A model generated the notes under the pieces. The model ran no database searches. It had not been told where the DNA came from and saw only the letters and a list, made by a program, of their open reading frames with translations. Positions 50,052 to 60,372 of a stretch of 64,000 nucleotides of DNA are shown piece by piece. Numbering within the stretch: position 1 is the stretch's first letter; each line of letters opens with the position of its first letter. A program made the position numbers and the translations under genes. The stretch is from Trichostrongylus colubriformis (taxonomy: Eukaryota; Nematoda; Chromadorea; Rhabditida; Trichostrongylidae). Location of the stretch: NCBI GenBank assembly GCA_963978905.1, contig OZ022260.1, positions 38,314,259 through 38,378,258 on the forward strand. Direction: 5' to 3'.

Positions 50052-52951
50052 TTAAGGCTCCAATGGCTGTGGCACCTCCTCCTCATCACTTTGCTTCTCA
50101 GAAGTAACTTGTGATTCAACCGCACTCGATCTTTTCTCGCCTGTAACTATCGACTCGACAACTTCGTTGAAGGCGTCTGGTGCGTCTGCATAAACATGGT
50201 GCCCAGCACCTCGAATAATCTGAAAAGTAAAAGCATTAGACAGCTAATCGGTCTAATCAACTACCTTTGATCCTACCTGCACATCAACGTGTCCATTCCT
50301 CTGCGCTTGGATATCGAACGCTGGTCCAGGATCTATCCAACTCTTACTACCATAAATGAAAGTGACCGGAACACTGTCGTCGATGCCATTGAACCTGTAA
50401 GAACAACCAAATGACGAAAGCAACGTTTTGAAACAATTCCTTCCTATAGGTATAGACTCTGAACAAACCTTTTCATCATGGGTCGCTTAGCCCATCCAAA
50501 GGGCAGCGTCATTCCTTTGAACGCTGTTTCTCCAGTGGGCTTCTGAGCATTGCAGTGGTACAAATATTCGTAGATATCGTCTGGATTCTCACTTCTGTAT
50601 CGAAGACGGAGATCCGGACGCAATTTTTTCACTATCGTGGGACCTAAAACAAGGACATCGCATGGATCCACGGAAGAAACATCAAAAATGTTTTTGTAGT
50701 TAAGAGTATACTTGCCATATGGTCCAGCGACGCGAAGAGTTGCCAGTGGATTGAAGTAGGACAGAACTCCTCCTATAAACTGCATCCATGGATATGGAGT
50801 GATCTAAAATGGAGTGATCTTAATCCTGATCACATGTGCAAGGAAGCTACAGTTCACCTGTTTTTCTGTGGGTGCGATCCTTTCTGGGAATCCCCAAGGA
50901 TCAACCAGTATAAGGTGCTTTACACGATGAGGATGCTCAAGGGCGTAAGACGACGCTAGATAGGCGCCTGAAAGAGTTTCTTCACGAGAACAAATGATGT
51001 TTCACCATAAATCCAGTGCTTTTTTTTTTGGAGTCTTGCTGGCACATAATTGGTGAACACTATTTCTAGTAGCAACGATGAGACGTAAAGTCGTAAAAGA
51101 CCGACTGAATTCCATCATATATTAACCCATAACGGACGGCGACGTTTTTGTGCGGGATGGTCTGTGGAACGAAACATTCTTTTTTTGTTATCGATTTTTA
51201 TCACCGTCATTTTGCGACCTCTTTTGTGCATGTTGCTACAGTAGCGCTCAAAAGTCTTCGGCCAAAACTCTTTTGTCATAACTTTTTTTCTACTTGACCA
51301 AATTTGACAAAATTTTAATATGTGATGCCTGAACCTATTGCCAACATTTCCTTCTACTTGAGTGCCGCTTGACACTTTTCATGGTTTTTTACAAGAATTT
51401 ACCACAAGACCACCCAAAAAAAAGTAAGAGGCTCGGTCAAGGGGAACGGCTTTCTTTACAAAAACAAAAAGAGCAAGCCTCAGAGAACATTAATATTTTG
51501 TAGAAAGACCACGACTTTTCATGACAGCGGCACAGCGGGACGGCATAGCGACGGCACTCCAAAAACAAAAAATTTTATATAACCGCGTAACCTATACCGT
51601 TGAGCGCCAAAATAGTATATTAAGTATGCAGTGTATCCAAGTACAACATACTAAAATTCCTCTTAGATCGGTGCAGTTGCAAAAAAGTTACAAGTGAAAA
51701 ACCCCAAGTGAAAGACCATTTCGCCGAAGACTTTTGAGCGCTACTGTACATACAAAAAGTCCACTGTGTAGTAGTATCGTCTCATGCTGCTATACGCAGT
51801 GCTTCTCTCTGCCTATTATTGCAGAAAAGCCATGCATTTTGAGTAGTAACATGAGCGCGAGGCAATTTTCAGATGGGAAACCAACGTACTCCGGGACACA
51901 GGCGGAGCCTATGGGTTCTGATGGATGATAATTGTAATCAAAAACAATTGTTGTCATTTGTTTATAAAACTAGAAAGGTATTCTTCAATACTAGTGATGT
52001 ATGCGGGTATAAGTGGTTGTTTGGAAATATTGGAAAACTAAAAGAAAAATAATTTTAAATGTCGAGGCCACCATGTGGCGCACGCCGTCCGTTGGGTTAA
52101 AGGGAAGGCAACAAAAACTGTACCGAATGAATGAGCGACAAGGTACATCCTCTCAATGCCCATCGACTTTCTCCAGTCTTCTATAGACTCCACCATTTCC
52201 AGTTCAGCCAAAGTTGGATCATTACTGAATCGAGGTCGCGAGGAACGCCCAAACCCTTAAAGTCAGAAAATATTGTATCAACCTTTTCCAGCCCAGTATC
52301 ATCTCCAATGTTAGAAAAGTCCTCCTGCTAGTTATTTAGAGAGATTCTCTGCAATTAACAAATGAAAGCCTTACATTAGAAATGGCTCAGCTAATCACCT
52401 CATCGCCTAGCAATGAATAGTGACCGTCCGCAGTTTGATTATTCTGTTTTATTAGAAATGATTCCACAGAGAAACCTGATGGAATGTCACGATGAAAATA
52501 CTGGCATACCTAGAAGGTCGAACGCATGTACCACACTATGCTTAGCCAATGTGAAGATATTCGCACTCCATACTGCTACTCCTGCTCCAAATCCATGTAC
52601 CAGAACAATGGGTTCTTCGGATTTCTTCTCCTCTCTCGGTTCTACTGTGACAGTGTAAATTTCGCTGCATTTGAAACGAATCTTGAAAGAAACGGATTGA
52701 AATGTGTAACAATAGCTGTGACTGGAACTTACAGGTACAAATCGTGACAGAATTTGTGCACCAAATGTAGCAAACAAACGCGCTTCAGCTTCAGCGAGCT
52801 TCATAAGAGAAGACTTTCCCCAAGTTAAGAGGCTACTGAAATAGCTTATTATCAGCGAGGCAAGAGTCCAAAGAGAAACAGGAACTCGCCAGAAAAGCTA
52901 TACAAAAAAACTGACTAACCTAGTGTCGTTACTGCTTTTTTCCACCTCCAT
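50052..52951 (-). CDS. abhd-5: ABHD4/ABHD5-type alpha/beta hydrolase (complete)
   Basis: ATG at 52949-52951; exons 52920-52951, 52733-52835, 52510-52681, 52124-52255, 50858-50967, 50712-50803, 50469-50643, 50277-50393 and 50052-50219, joining in phase where checked. Landmarks in order are [15 protein letters not shown] (oxyanion loop), [46 protein letters not shown] (nucleophile elbow), [44 protein letters not shown], and [18 protein letters not shown] with the catalytic-type His. The nucleophile position is Ser, as in ABHD4, not the Asn of vertebrate ABHD5. ABHD4 hydrolyses N-acyl phospholipids; ABHD5 activates lipid-droplet lipase. The assignment between the two is open. A Glu/Ser-rich tail follows the domain. 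Confidence 0.92.
51122..52100. mobile_element. piggyBac-like MITE (TTAA-flanked) in hydrolase intron
   Basis: The left end TTAACCCATAACGGACGGCG at 51122 and right end CGCCGTCCGTTGGGTTAA at 52100 are inverted repeats bounded by TTAA, the target and duplication of piggyBac-type elements. The rest is non-coding. A Tc1-like MITE is inserted within it (51238-51748). Both lie in intron 50968-52123. Confidence 0.8.
51238..51748. mobile_element. Tc1-like MITE nested in the piggyBac-like element
   Basis: The ends TACAGTAGCGCTCAAAAGTC, then TTCGGC, are repeated in inverse at 51723-51748. The TA-CAGT start and the CAAAAGT word are typical of Tc1-type transposons. There is no transposase inside. It must have arrived after its host element. 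Confidence 0.88.
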
Positions 52952-54599
52952 AAACAAACGACCACTGAGTTCACTATTGAAATATTGTTAGTTTGTTAGT
53001 TGCCTGGAAACATAGTAGTGTGGCTATACTCATGAAGCACGTATTAAAGTAGCACAGCGTTTCGAGTCGTATAGTAATATGTATCATCGGGGGAAGAATA
53101 GGCTGAATAAATATAATCAAAGGCCATTTGAAGAAGTTCCGCTCCAACGCTAATTTTAAAATTTATACCTGACTACTGAAACGCGTTTGGGAGCTCAAAT
53201 GGAACGTAAAATGCGTAGAAATAAAGCAACCAAAAAAGGAAATCATAAAGATATGTTCCAGCGTGTTTAGAGTTTACAAAAACCAGAACAGAATTAGGTG
53301 CTCTATCGAACATACATCACAACATCTGAGGAAGTTAGCAAAAAAAAAAACACTGATGGTGACCGATAACTGAGCCGAAACTTTGCAGTCTTTGCAAGTC
53401 AGACAATTGCTTTTGAAGGAGAGAATTCCACACAGCATTTATGGGAATCGATTTAAGCCACGAGCTTAGCTTAACCAGGAGCTTCATGGGAAGATAAGAA
53501 CACCCTCAAAACTTTACTCTCACAAAAAATCGTGGATTAAGAACTATGAAAATACGATTCGAAGCAATCAATACTGAGGAGTGAGTCCTATTTGCCGATA
53601 GAGTGGGAATTCTGCTTAAAATACTGGTAGTTTCTACGTCTCGTTACTTTGTTAATCTTGTTTTCGCACATTCAAAATTGATTTCAGTGTCTTTACTAGC
53701 CGCAAAATCTTGATTTAAAAAGGAGAAACCCCCGCTCGAACGGAGTAACGGTATCAAAAACCACTTCATAGTACATTAGCAACAACAGCAAATCTATTTC
53801 GTAAGGTTGTGCGAGGGTTCAAATGTGGAAAGACCCTTTCATCGTCTGCTCACTTTCCAAATCAATATAGAGTGTTCCCGATGGTGCTTTGCAAATCGAT
53901 GACGATATAGAAATGCGGAAACAAACTGAGATCAGACAGGAACGTGATTTGGAGTTTATAATCGATATTAATCATTTTCTAGAAATTCAGCAATGAAACC
54001 AAAGAAGTTTCCAATCGGAAATATATTTATGAACCTTGTAACGTATAAAATCTTGAGGAATACCCGAGTACTAGAGTGAGTACAACCCAATGACGCCAAT
54101 GAAGACGAAAATGCGCGCCAAAAGATTGCGGAGGAGACGCAACTGGTGCCGGACGCGTGTGCGGCGGAGTATCGGGGTTGCTGGAACTCTCTGCTAACAT
54201 CCTTCCAATATAACGATTTACTCATCCTGATAATAATGATAGAAGGGTTTTTAATCGATATTAGCATGAAGTAATGTCCATGCGACGATCAATACGAAAG
54301 AAAAACAAACGGATAGCAAAGATGCACGAATAAAAGCATGTCGCGGAGCGGCATCTTCCGCCGCGCGCCCGAATACCGCGATGATGTCGCCCCGGATGGA
54401 GTGATGACAGCCTTCGGAGACCGTTAATCCTCACCACATCATGGGAAGGACTTGCGGAAATGGTATTGTCGGTTAGGTGACGTGCAGTGGTGTCCCCCTC
54501 TGCTTGTTTTTCCTGAGCGCTTGGGAACGCAGATGCCTCACGAAAAGGATAGACCGTTCTGAACGTGATCGGTTCGTTCGAGCAAAATTTGAGCTGAGA

Positions 54600-55440
54600 T
54601 AGGATTCTGTGCAGTGCATTAGATAGTAAGGTAGGCCCGAAATTGGGCCTAACATGAAAAATAGCGTGAGGAGATGGGAACAAGCATGGGATGGATAGGG
54701 CATGGGACAATAGAGCACACACGGGCCAAGGTGCCCACGGTGGGCGGAGCGTGCACCGGAGTGTTCCGTTTTCAGACTGAAAATTGTTAATTGGGTTCGA
54801 ATATGCCCCAAACGTGGAGGGGAGATGGCTTTGGGTCAGCGATGAGTTTCTGAAAGCCATAAAGGAGGCCTGGCAAAGTGGGCTGAGCGCACCCCGAATG
54901 GGCGGTCGAAACAGCGAAAATACATAATTCGGTTCAAACTCAGCCTTGATACCAGGGAAAACCGGTAGAAATGACCAATGTCCAAGCTATCCTGAATACA
55001 ATTACAATGAGCGGAAACTCGCCCACACAGGGCGGAGCGTATAATCAATCGTATGATGCTCATCGTGAAATTGCAATTTATGTCGAGCGATTTAGAGGCA
55101 GGAAAAAAAGGAGGTGGTTGGTAGTAGATGAGGCTATAAAAGAAAAATATTTTCAGTTCTGGGCGGACCTTTTGAGAAAATGGTCCAGTGGAGAGGGAGA
55201 GGTGGGTTAAGGTCAGCCTTGAGTTGTTGGAAGTCATGAAGAGGCCTGGCAAAGTGAAGCGCACTCCGAATGAGGGGTCAGAACAACAAAAATTCATAAC
55301 TCGATTTCAGCTCAGCTTAAGACAAGGAAAAGTAGGGAGAAATTGCCAAAGTCGAACAATCGAACAACGAACATATTGAACTTGAACATATTTGAAGCGA
55401 GCGGAGACCCGCCCAAAACGGGCGGAGCGTGGTGTGGTAG
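54600..55440. repeat. Diverged tandem repeat, about three units
   Basis: Units end in GGGCGGAGCGT at about 54745, 55030 and 55420. Shared internal words are GGCCTGGCAAAGTG, CGCACYCCGAATG, ATAAYTCGRTTYMARCTCAGC and the GAGCGGARAC-CGCCC region. Spacing varies from about 290 to 390 bp. An open frame of 199 codons on the minus strand across the first unit is a by-product of composition. Confidence 0.7.
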
Positions 55441-56099
55441 TGGGTACTGAATAAATTCATATAAAAAAAGCAATTCCGATAGACTCACTGACACCCGTGA
55501 TGTTATGCGTGCAGTGCGTGCGCTAGCCCAACTGGTCAATCAATACGCAGCTTCTGAGTGAAGGTCTCATCCACCGCCCAGGAAATTTCTAGAATTCTGC
55601 ATATAAATCGCAATTTCTGAACCGATTCGGAAACAAAGATGATTCCATCCAACGTCTTATCGTGTGATCGTGCAAACTGTAACCTCATTCTAAACCTTCC
55701 GGTTAGGGTCGTCTGAAGATGGTATTCACGAAGATGTGGAGATCACATCCAAGGGGTGTAGCCAATTTTCTCAGAAGAAGACCAGTTTAGGAAAACACGT
55801 CATACATTAATGTAGCCTATATATATATTCACGGTCCCGGAATCGGTGCCTTCTTACTGTTCACGAACATTCCGATTTTTCGAGCGTCTGCTGTACGTAC
55901 TCAACCACTCCTGACGAAGGGGGGGGGGGCATCTGGTAGAATCTCAAACACCTATGTATCACTGTTGTGTTAAGTTTGTCAGCCGTTGTATATTGACATG
56001 CTTTTGGGTTGCCTCCAGACTTTGTGATTTTGCCGCGTCGCACTTTCGCATGCGATACTACGACCTTGTGACGATGCCATGAGGCCGATTTTATACTTT

Positions 56100-56535
56100 G
56101 CGCACCAACGGTGACGGCGTCAATTTGACGCCGTCACCTGCGTCGATTTGACGCCGTCACTGCTGGTATCGGCGTCAAACTCACGCAACCATTTGTCCTT
56201 CGCCGACGACGGCGTCCATAGATATTGCGCAGCGTTTGCAAAATTCTTGACGCAATCACACCACAGTATGGTGATTGTGACCGCTTCGAATCTTGGCGCT
56301 GTGCCAATATGGTGATGGTGGCGCTTCGTGTATTGGCACAGCGCCAAGATTCGAAGCGGCCACAATCACCATACTGTAGTGTGATTGGGTCAAGAATTTT
56401 GCAAACGCTGCGCATTATCTGTGGACGCCGTCGTCGGCGGCGGGCAAATGGTTGCGTGAGTTTGACGCACCGGCGGTGACGGCGTGAAATTGACGCCGTC
56501 GCCGCCGGTGACGGCGTCGGTGCGCAAAGTACGAA
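56100..56535. repeat. Near-perfect palindrome, about 215-bp arms
   Basis: Starting GCGCACCAACGGTGACGGCG and ending CGCCGTCACC...GGTGCGC-type sequence, the two arms mirror through TTTGACGCCGTCAC, CAACCATTTG, GACGGCGTCCA, GCGCAGCGTTTGCAAAATTC, ACCATACTG and GCTTCGAATCTTGGCGCTGT. The centre at about 56300-56325 is short. The flanks (56010-56060 and 56560-56600) match palindromic family F, so it appears inserted in such a copy. Confidence 0.88.
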
Positions 56536-57298
56536 AGCGGCCTAAATTCGTTTGCGAAGCAGCGACACCCGCGAAATTGCGAAGCCTGACGGCGGTGTCA
56601 CGTGATTGCCGTGTCCAACATGTCCACAATCTCAGCGTTTTAGGAACCATGTCTCGAAACCGAGCATTCGATGAATTGCCCTCACCCCACCCCCTATTAG
56701 ATTTCATTTGCCCTTTGTGAGCCCGATAAAGGAAATCCTACAAAGTTTTTTCCAGTATATGGAGTGTGGTCATCAGGGTACTCTAAAATGTCCAGGAGAA
56801 CTGCCGCTTTAGTCCTCTCCTCTACGGGAAGCAATACAGCCCCTTTCCTGACCTCTGCAATACCAGTAAATGTTGCCAGATTGTATAGTTGTATATGTTA
56901 ATCGAAAGGATTTATGTTAGATTTCTTCACACGGGTTTGCTTTGAAATCCCTTCACTTCTCATCTGCTCATTGAAAGTTTGTAATTAAGTGCACATCGCA
57001 AGCCTGTGCACTCTGTCCTAAAATCCTTGACCATGCTGATCATGGTTCGGCGTTGCGTAGGTCAAGATCGTTGATCAATTGATCGGTAACCAATTCCATG
57101 CCGATCACCCCGCGCACCTCATTGCGACAGATGTGGCTTCTTCGTTTCGCTTCTTCTCTTTCTTTGTATTTCACATATTTTGTTGATCTCCATTGTGTTT
57201 TTCAAACATTTCACTATGCTTTCAGGGTCAATATGGCTGGCTGTATGGGGGAGAAGGGGGAGGGTTGGGGACGCGGCTTGCCGTCACGCTTTGGAGAG

Positions 57299-57455
57299 CT
57301 GCGTTCATACTTTGCGCCGGCAGGGCGTGGCTGCCTTCACAGGCAGTGAGGCGGAGTGGAACGGGGACACAGTGAGCGAGACAGAATAGCACAAGCGGAG
57401 ACGCTGGGCACGCGGCTACGCCCTGCTGTCGGTACCACAAAGTATGAACGCGGCC
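57299..57455. mobile_element. MITE family C, copy 3 (best preserved)
   Basis: The left end CTGCGTTCATACTTTGCGCC, then GGCAGGGCGTGGCTGC, is mirrored by GCGGCTACGCCCTGCTGTCG, then CACAAAGTATGAACGCGGCC. The arms are about 40 bp. The middle contains GAGACAGAATAGCACAAGCG. Confidence 0.85.
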
Positions 57456-57756
57456 GAAGATCACTGACGACGCTGTCAAGCTCCTTCTCTGAAAAGGCTT
57501 AGGCAAATCTGGGAAAGTCCAAACGGCCACAGGACACGCCCCAACTGCTGGAACGATGCTGTCGAATGGCAAGTCGTGTTTTCTCCCTCCCCCCCCCCCC
57601 CCTTCCCCGCCAGCCACATTGACCCCGCATCCGTTATATAGAAGTAATGATACAGAAGTAATGGGGCTATTCAATGAGGCGGGAGCAGCAACCCATAAAA
57701 AGTTGCACTCCAAACACAAGTGAGGGATGTTGTGGAGGTCAATCTGTTTTTTTATA

Positions 57757-57790
57757 ATATTGGGTTGAGGAATAAGTCCCCGCGGTTTTT
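57757..57790. mobile_element. Solo mariner-type end
   Basis: TATTGGGTTGAGGAATAAGT followed by CCCCGCGGTTTTTTT resembles a mariner terminal repeat. I could not find its inverted partner nearby, so it is a solo end or a deleted element. Confidence 0.45.
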
Positions 57791-57839
57791 TTAAACCCCG
57801 TTTTTCACATTGTTCCCTCCGTCTTTCGACGAAGCTTAT

Positions 57840-58530
57840 ATATGTTTTCGATAGAGCTTTTTCTGCCCTACAAAATGCTCGTATCTGTTTTTTGATTCCT
57901 TCGACAACCTAATATTTATGAGGTTTGGAAGTGAAAGTAGCTGAAGGCAAAAAACTGGCTTTTGCGCACCTTATCTTTCTCGTCTGCCATCGAGTTAAAA
58001 AAATGGATGCGTATATGGTTCGATAGAGCTTTCTCAGCTCTACAAAATGGTACTACTTATTATTCAAATCACTCAACTTTTTGCTGTTTTTAAGACTCAC
58101 AAATGCAGTACTCGCAAAAGTGTGCACTTTCGTTATCTTCTCTTCCTCGCCTACCATCGAGATTGGAAAAGGTATGCATATATGCATCCGATAGAGCTTT
58201 CTTTGCTCTATAAGATAATACCACTCTTCTTTTGTATCCTCTCACATTTTAGCATGTAGGGATAAACTTCCACCTGTTTTTCAATTCAAAATTGCATAAT
58301 GAATATGGATTTCTTTGGCAGATTGTTTTGTGTTATTCGATAGAGCTCTTTTCGCATTTTAAAGTCGACGAAATGACGGATAACTTGATGCAGTCCAAAA
58401 ACCGAATGTAGTGGCACAGTTCTCAAAAATATGTGCTTCCGTTATTTTGATTTTCGCATTTAAAATGTAAAAAGAAAGAAAAATTAGCAGTATCCGTCGG
58501 AAATAAAACTCATAATACTTTCTACGTAAG
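57840..58530. repeat. Diverged tandem repeat with CGATAGAGCT cores
   Basis: CGATAGAGCTTT recurs at about 57848, 58020, 58188 and 58339, spaced about 150-170 bp. It is followed by CTACAAAATG- or CTATAAGAT-type words, and later GCACYTTCGTTATCTT and CCATCGAG. Units are AT-rich and imperfect. Confidence 0.65.
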
Positions 58531-59377
58531 ACGATTCGAGTTTGATTCACTATAATGCGAAGTACAGCTCGATTTGTGGAGTTTTTTCACAGAGGCGTTA
58601 CTCCCGTGCTCATATTCGCAATTCGACCAGTTTGCTTCACCGATCGATAATCATTGATTGAATGCGCCGTAAAACTCGTCCACTGGAGGATCAACAGGGT
58701 GCGGGCCCCATTTCCTGGGGCAAAAGAATCAGGTGTGAAAATTCCTGTGTATTATACAGCTGCCTTGTACTGTGATATTTATGACCAGTTGTAAGTACGC
58801 GATATTCCTCGCGCGTCACTCAGCACTGCTGAGAGCGAGAAAGATAATCGAACAGAAGTTACTCAGCAGGTGGTTTAGCGAATACAGTGTACAACGTTGT
58901 TGGATTATTACTTATACGTGTGGACCCTTCCATAGGGAGACTCAATGGTTATGGAAATTGGAGTTCTGCGACGCTGATGATCCCTTGATGGTGTTGCCCA
59001 TTACCCGATACCGAGCGTGCCATGGCTTATTGGAAGAACTGCAATCGCTTTTTGCTTACTTTCCTTTGACTAGCCTAGTCTAAACCGTACTGTTCTCCTG
59101 GCATTCATCACATCTATGCGCTTTTTTTCGTGCTGGCACCTAGTGCTGCGTCAGCACACCGCAGATTGACCCCAAATGTACTAAGAAGGCATTTATGTAA
59201 GTGGCTGGTACTGTCATATCCTTAGATTTTACACCTAACCACTGAGTTTCTCATCTACGTGAGTGGTTGTTTTTCCCTACCGGGAGCCTTATCGCAGTCA
59301 TTCACTTGCGCACGGGCAGACAGACATACAAAGTTACTGATTTATATAATACAAGAAGTCGGCGTTAGGCAGATGAT

Positions 59378-59505
59378 CTCGCGATTCAGGCCTATCATCC
59401 ACGTAATTGATATGTATCTTACCCATTCCGCCTGAATCGAGCCAATCGCTCAATCGCCTAAATCACTTGATACACACGTACCTTTTCCTTACGCCTGAAT
59501 CGCGA
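59378..59505. mobile_element. Small inverted-repeat element (128 bp)
   Basis: CTCGCGATTCAGGC at 59378 and GCCTGAATCGCGAG at 59492-59505 are perfect inverted ends. A third related word, CCGCCTGAATCGAGC, lies inside. The element is too short to classify. Confidence 0.5.
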
Positions 59506-59586
59506 GCTCTGAACATGTCTTCCAGGGCTTTCTATAAAGTTTGTCTAATCATAACATTCTCATTCTAGTTTTGAAAGGCCTATTGA

Positions 59587-60010
59587 GGCCGCGTTGATAC
59601 TTTGCGGTGCCGGCGCCAGGGCGTAGCTGCGTGTCTTTGCGTCTCCGCTTGTGCCTCATTGTCTCGTTGCTTGCGTCGTCTCTGCACCTCCCCGAATCGC
59701 TCTGCCTCGCTGTCTGCGAGCGCAGGGGTGGGGGTCGCACTCGCGGCGCCGTAAGCGAGCCGTTGGGAATTCTGCTCAAGCGCAACGGGCTGGTATCTTA
59801 ATGGACCTTCAAAGATTGCAAGTTGAAAGCTTCGGGAGTTCGCCTACCTTTGAAGATCCCTCATGGTACCAGCTCATTGCGTCTTGAGCGGAATTCCAAA
59901 CGACTTGTACTCGCCGCGCTGCTCGCCGTGGGCGGTCGCGAGAAAATTCGACCTTGTGACCCCCACCCCGAACGCAGTCATGCCCTGCCGGCGCAAAGTA
60001 TGGACGCGAC
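59587..60010. mobile_element. MITE family C, copy 4, with repeat D inserted
   Basis: The left end GGCCGCGTTGATACTTTGCG, then CAGGGCGTAGCTGCG, and right end ATGCCCTGCCGGCGCAAAGT, then ATGGACGCGAC, belong to family C. Between them, about 59813-59965, is a repeat D copy (CCTTTGAAGATCCCTCATGG, then ACCAGCTCATTGCGTCT). The nesting order is D into C. Confidence 0.75.
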
Positions 60011-60326
60011 TCAACGTAATAAGCTACATTACCGCTGTGCAACCGCACGCGTCTACGTGTGGATGATACGTCGGCGGCAAGCAAAGCTGCACTTTTGTGC
60101 ATTGTGGCGGTTAGTCATTGTTAGGATACGCGCTTGAAAAGCGAGTAGGCGACTGACTACACCCTGATCGACGTGCTTGATAGCTACCTGCATCTCTGTC
60201 GCTCGTCTCTCCTTACTCTAGCCCTCTTTCTAAGATATCAGTGTTTGATACGATCACGATTCATCAAGAGTTGCGCAGTACCACGAGTAGATATCAGAAG
60301 TCGATGAGTTGATAGTCTTCAAAAGC

Positions 60327-60332
60327 TTTATT
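60327..60332 (-). terminator. Chemoreceptor polyadenylation signal AATAAA
   Basis: On the minus strand AATAAA lies about 40 bases after the stop codon of the receptor (60373-60375). It supports the assigned 3' end. Confidence 0.7.
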
Positions 60333-60372
60333 GTAAGTGAAACAATAAAAATGTATTTACAAGAGAGCCTTT

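Larger units (their letters stand above)
52952..60372. other. Repeat-rich intergenic interval between the hydrolase and the chemoreceptor
   Basis: It contains two diverged tandem arrays (54600-55440, 57840-58530), a near-perfect palindrome (56100-56535), two family C MITEs, a one-sided mariner end at 57757 and a small inverted-repeat element at 59378. I see nothing nameable in 52970-54600, 55450-55990, 56620-57290, 58540-59370 or 60020-60320. A putative spliced-leader acceptor (CTCAG) lies 13 bases upstream of the hydrolase ATG at 52965-52969. Confidence 0.7.

Noticed and set aside
54261..54860. 199-codon open frame on the minus strand
   Set aside because: It overlaps a tandem repeat unit, has no recognisable motif and shares no frame with neighbouring repeats. 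Composition explains the open frame.
58772..59083. 103-codon open frame on the plus strand
   Set aside because: It has a few protein-like stretches but no recognisable domain, start context or neighbouring exons. It was left as unexplained intergenic sequence.
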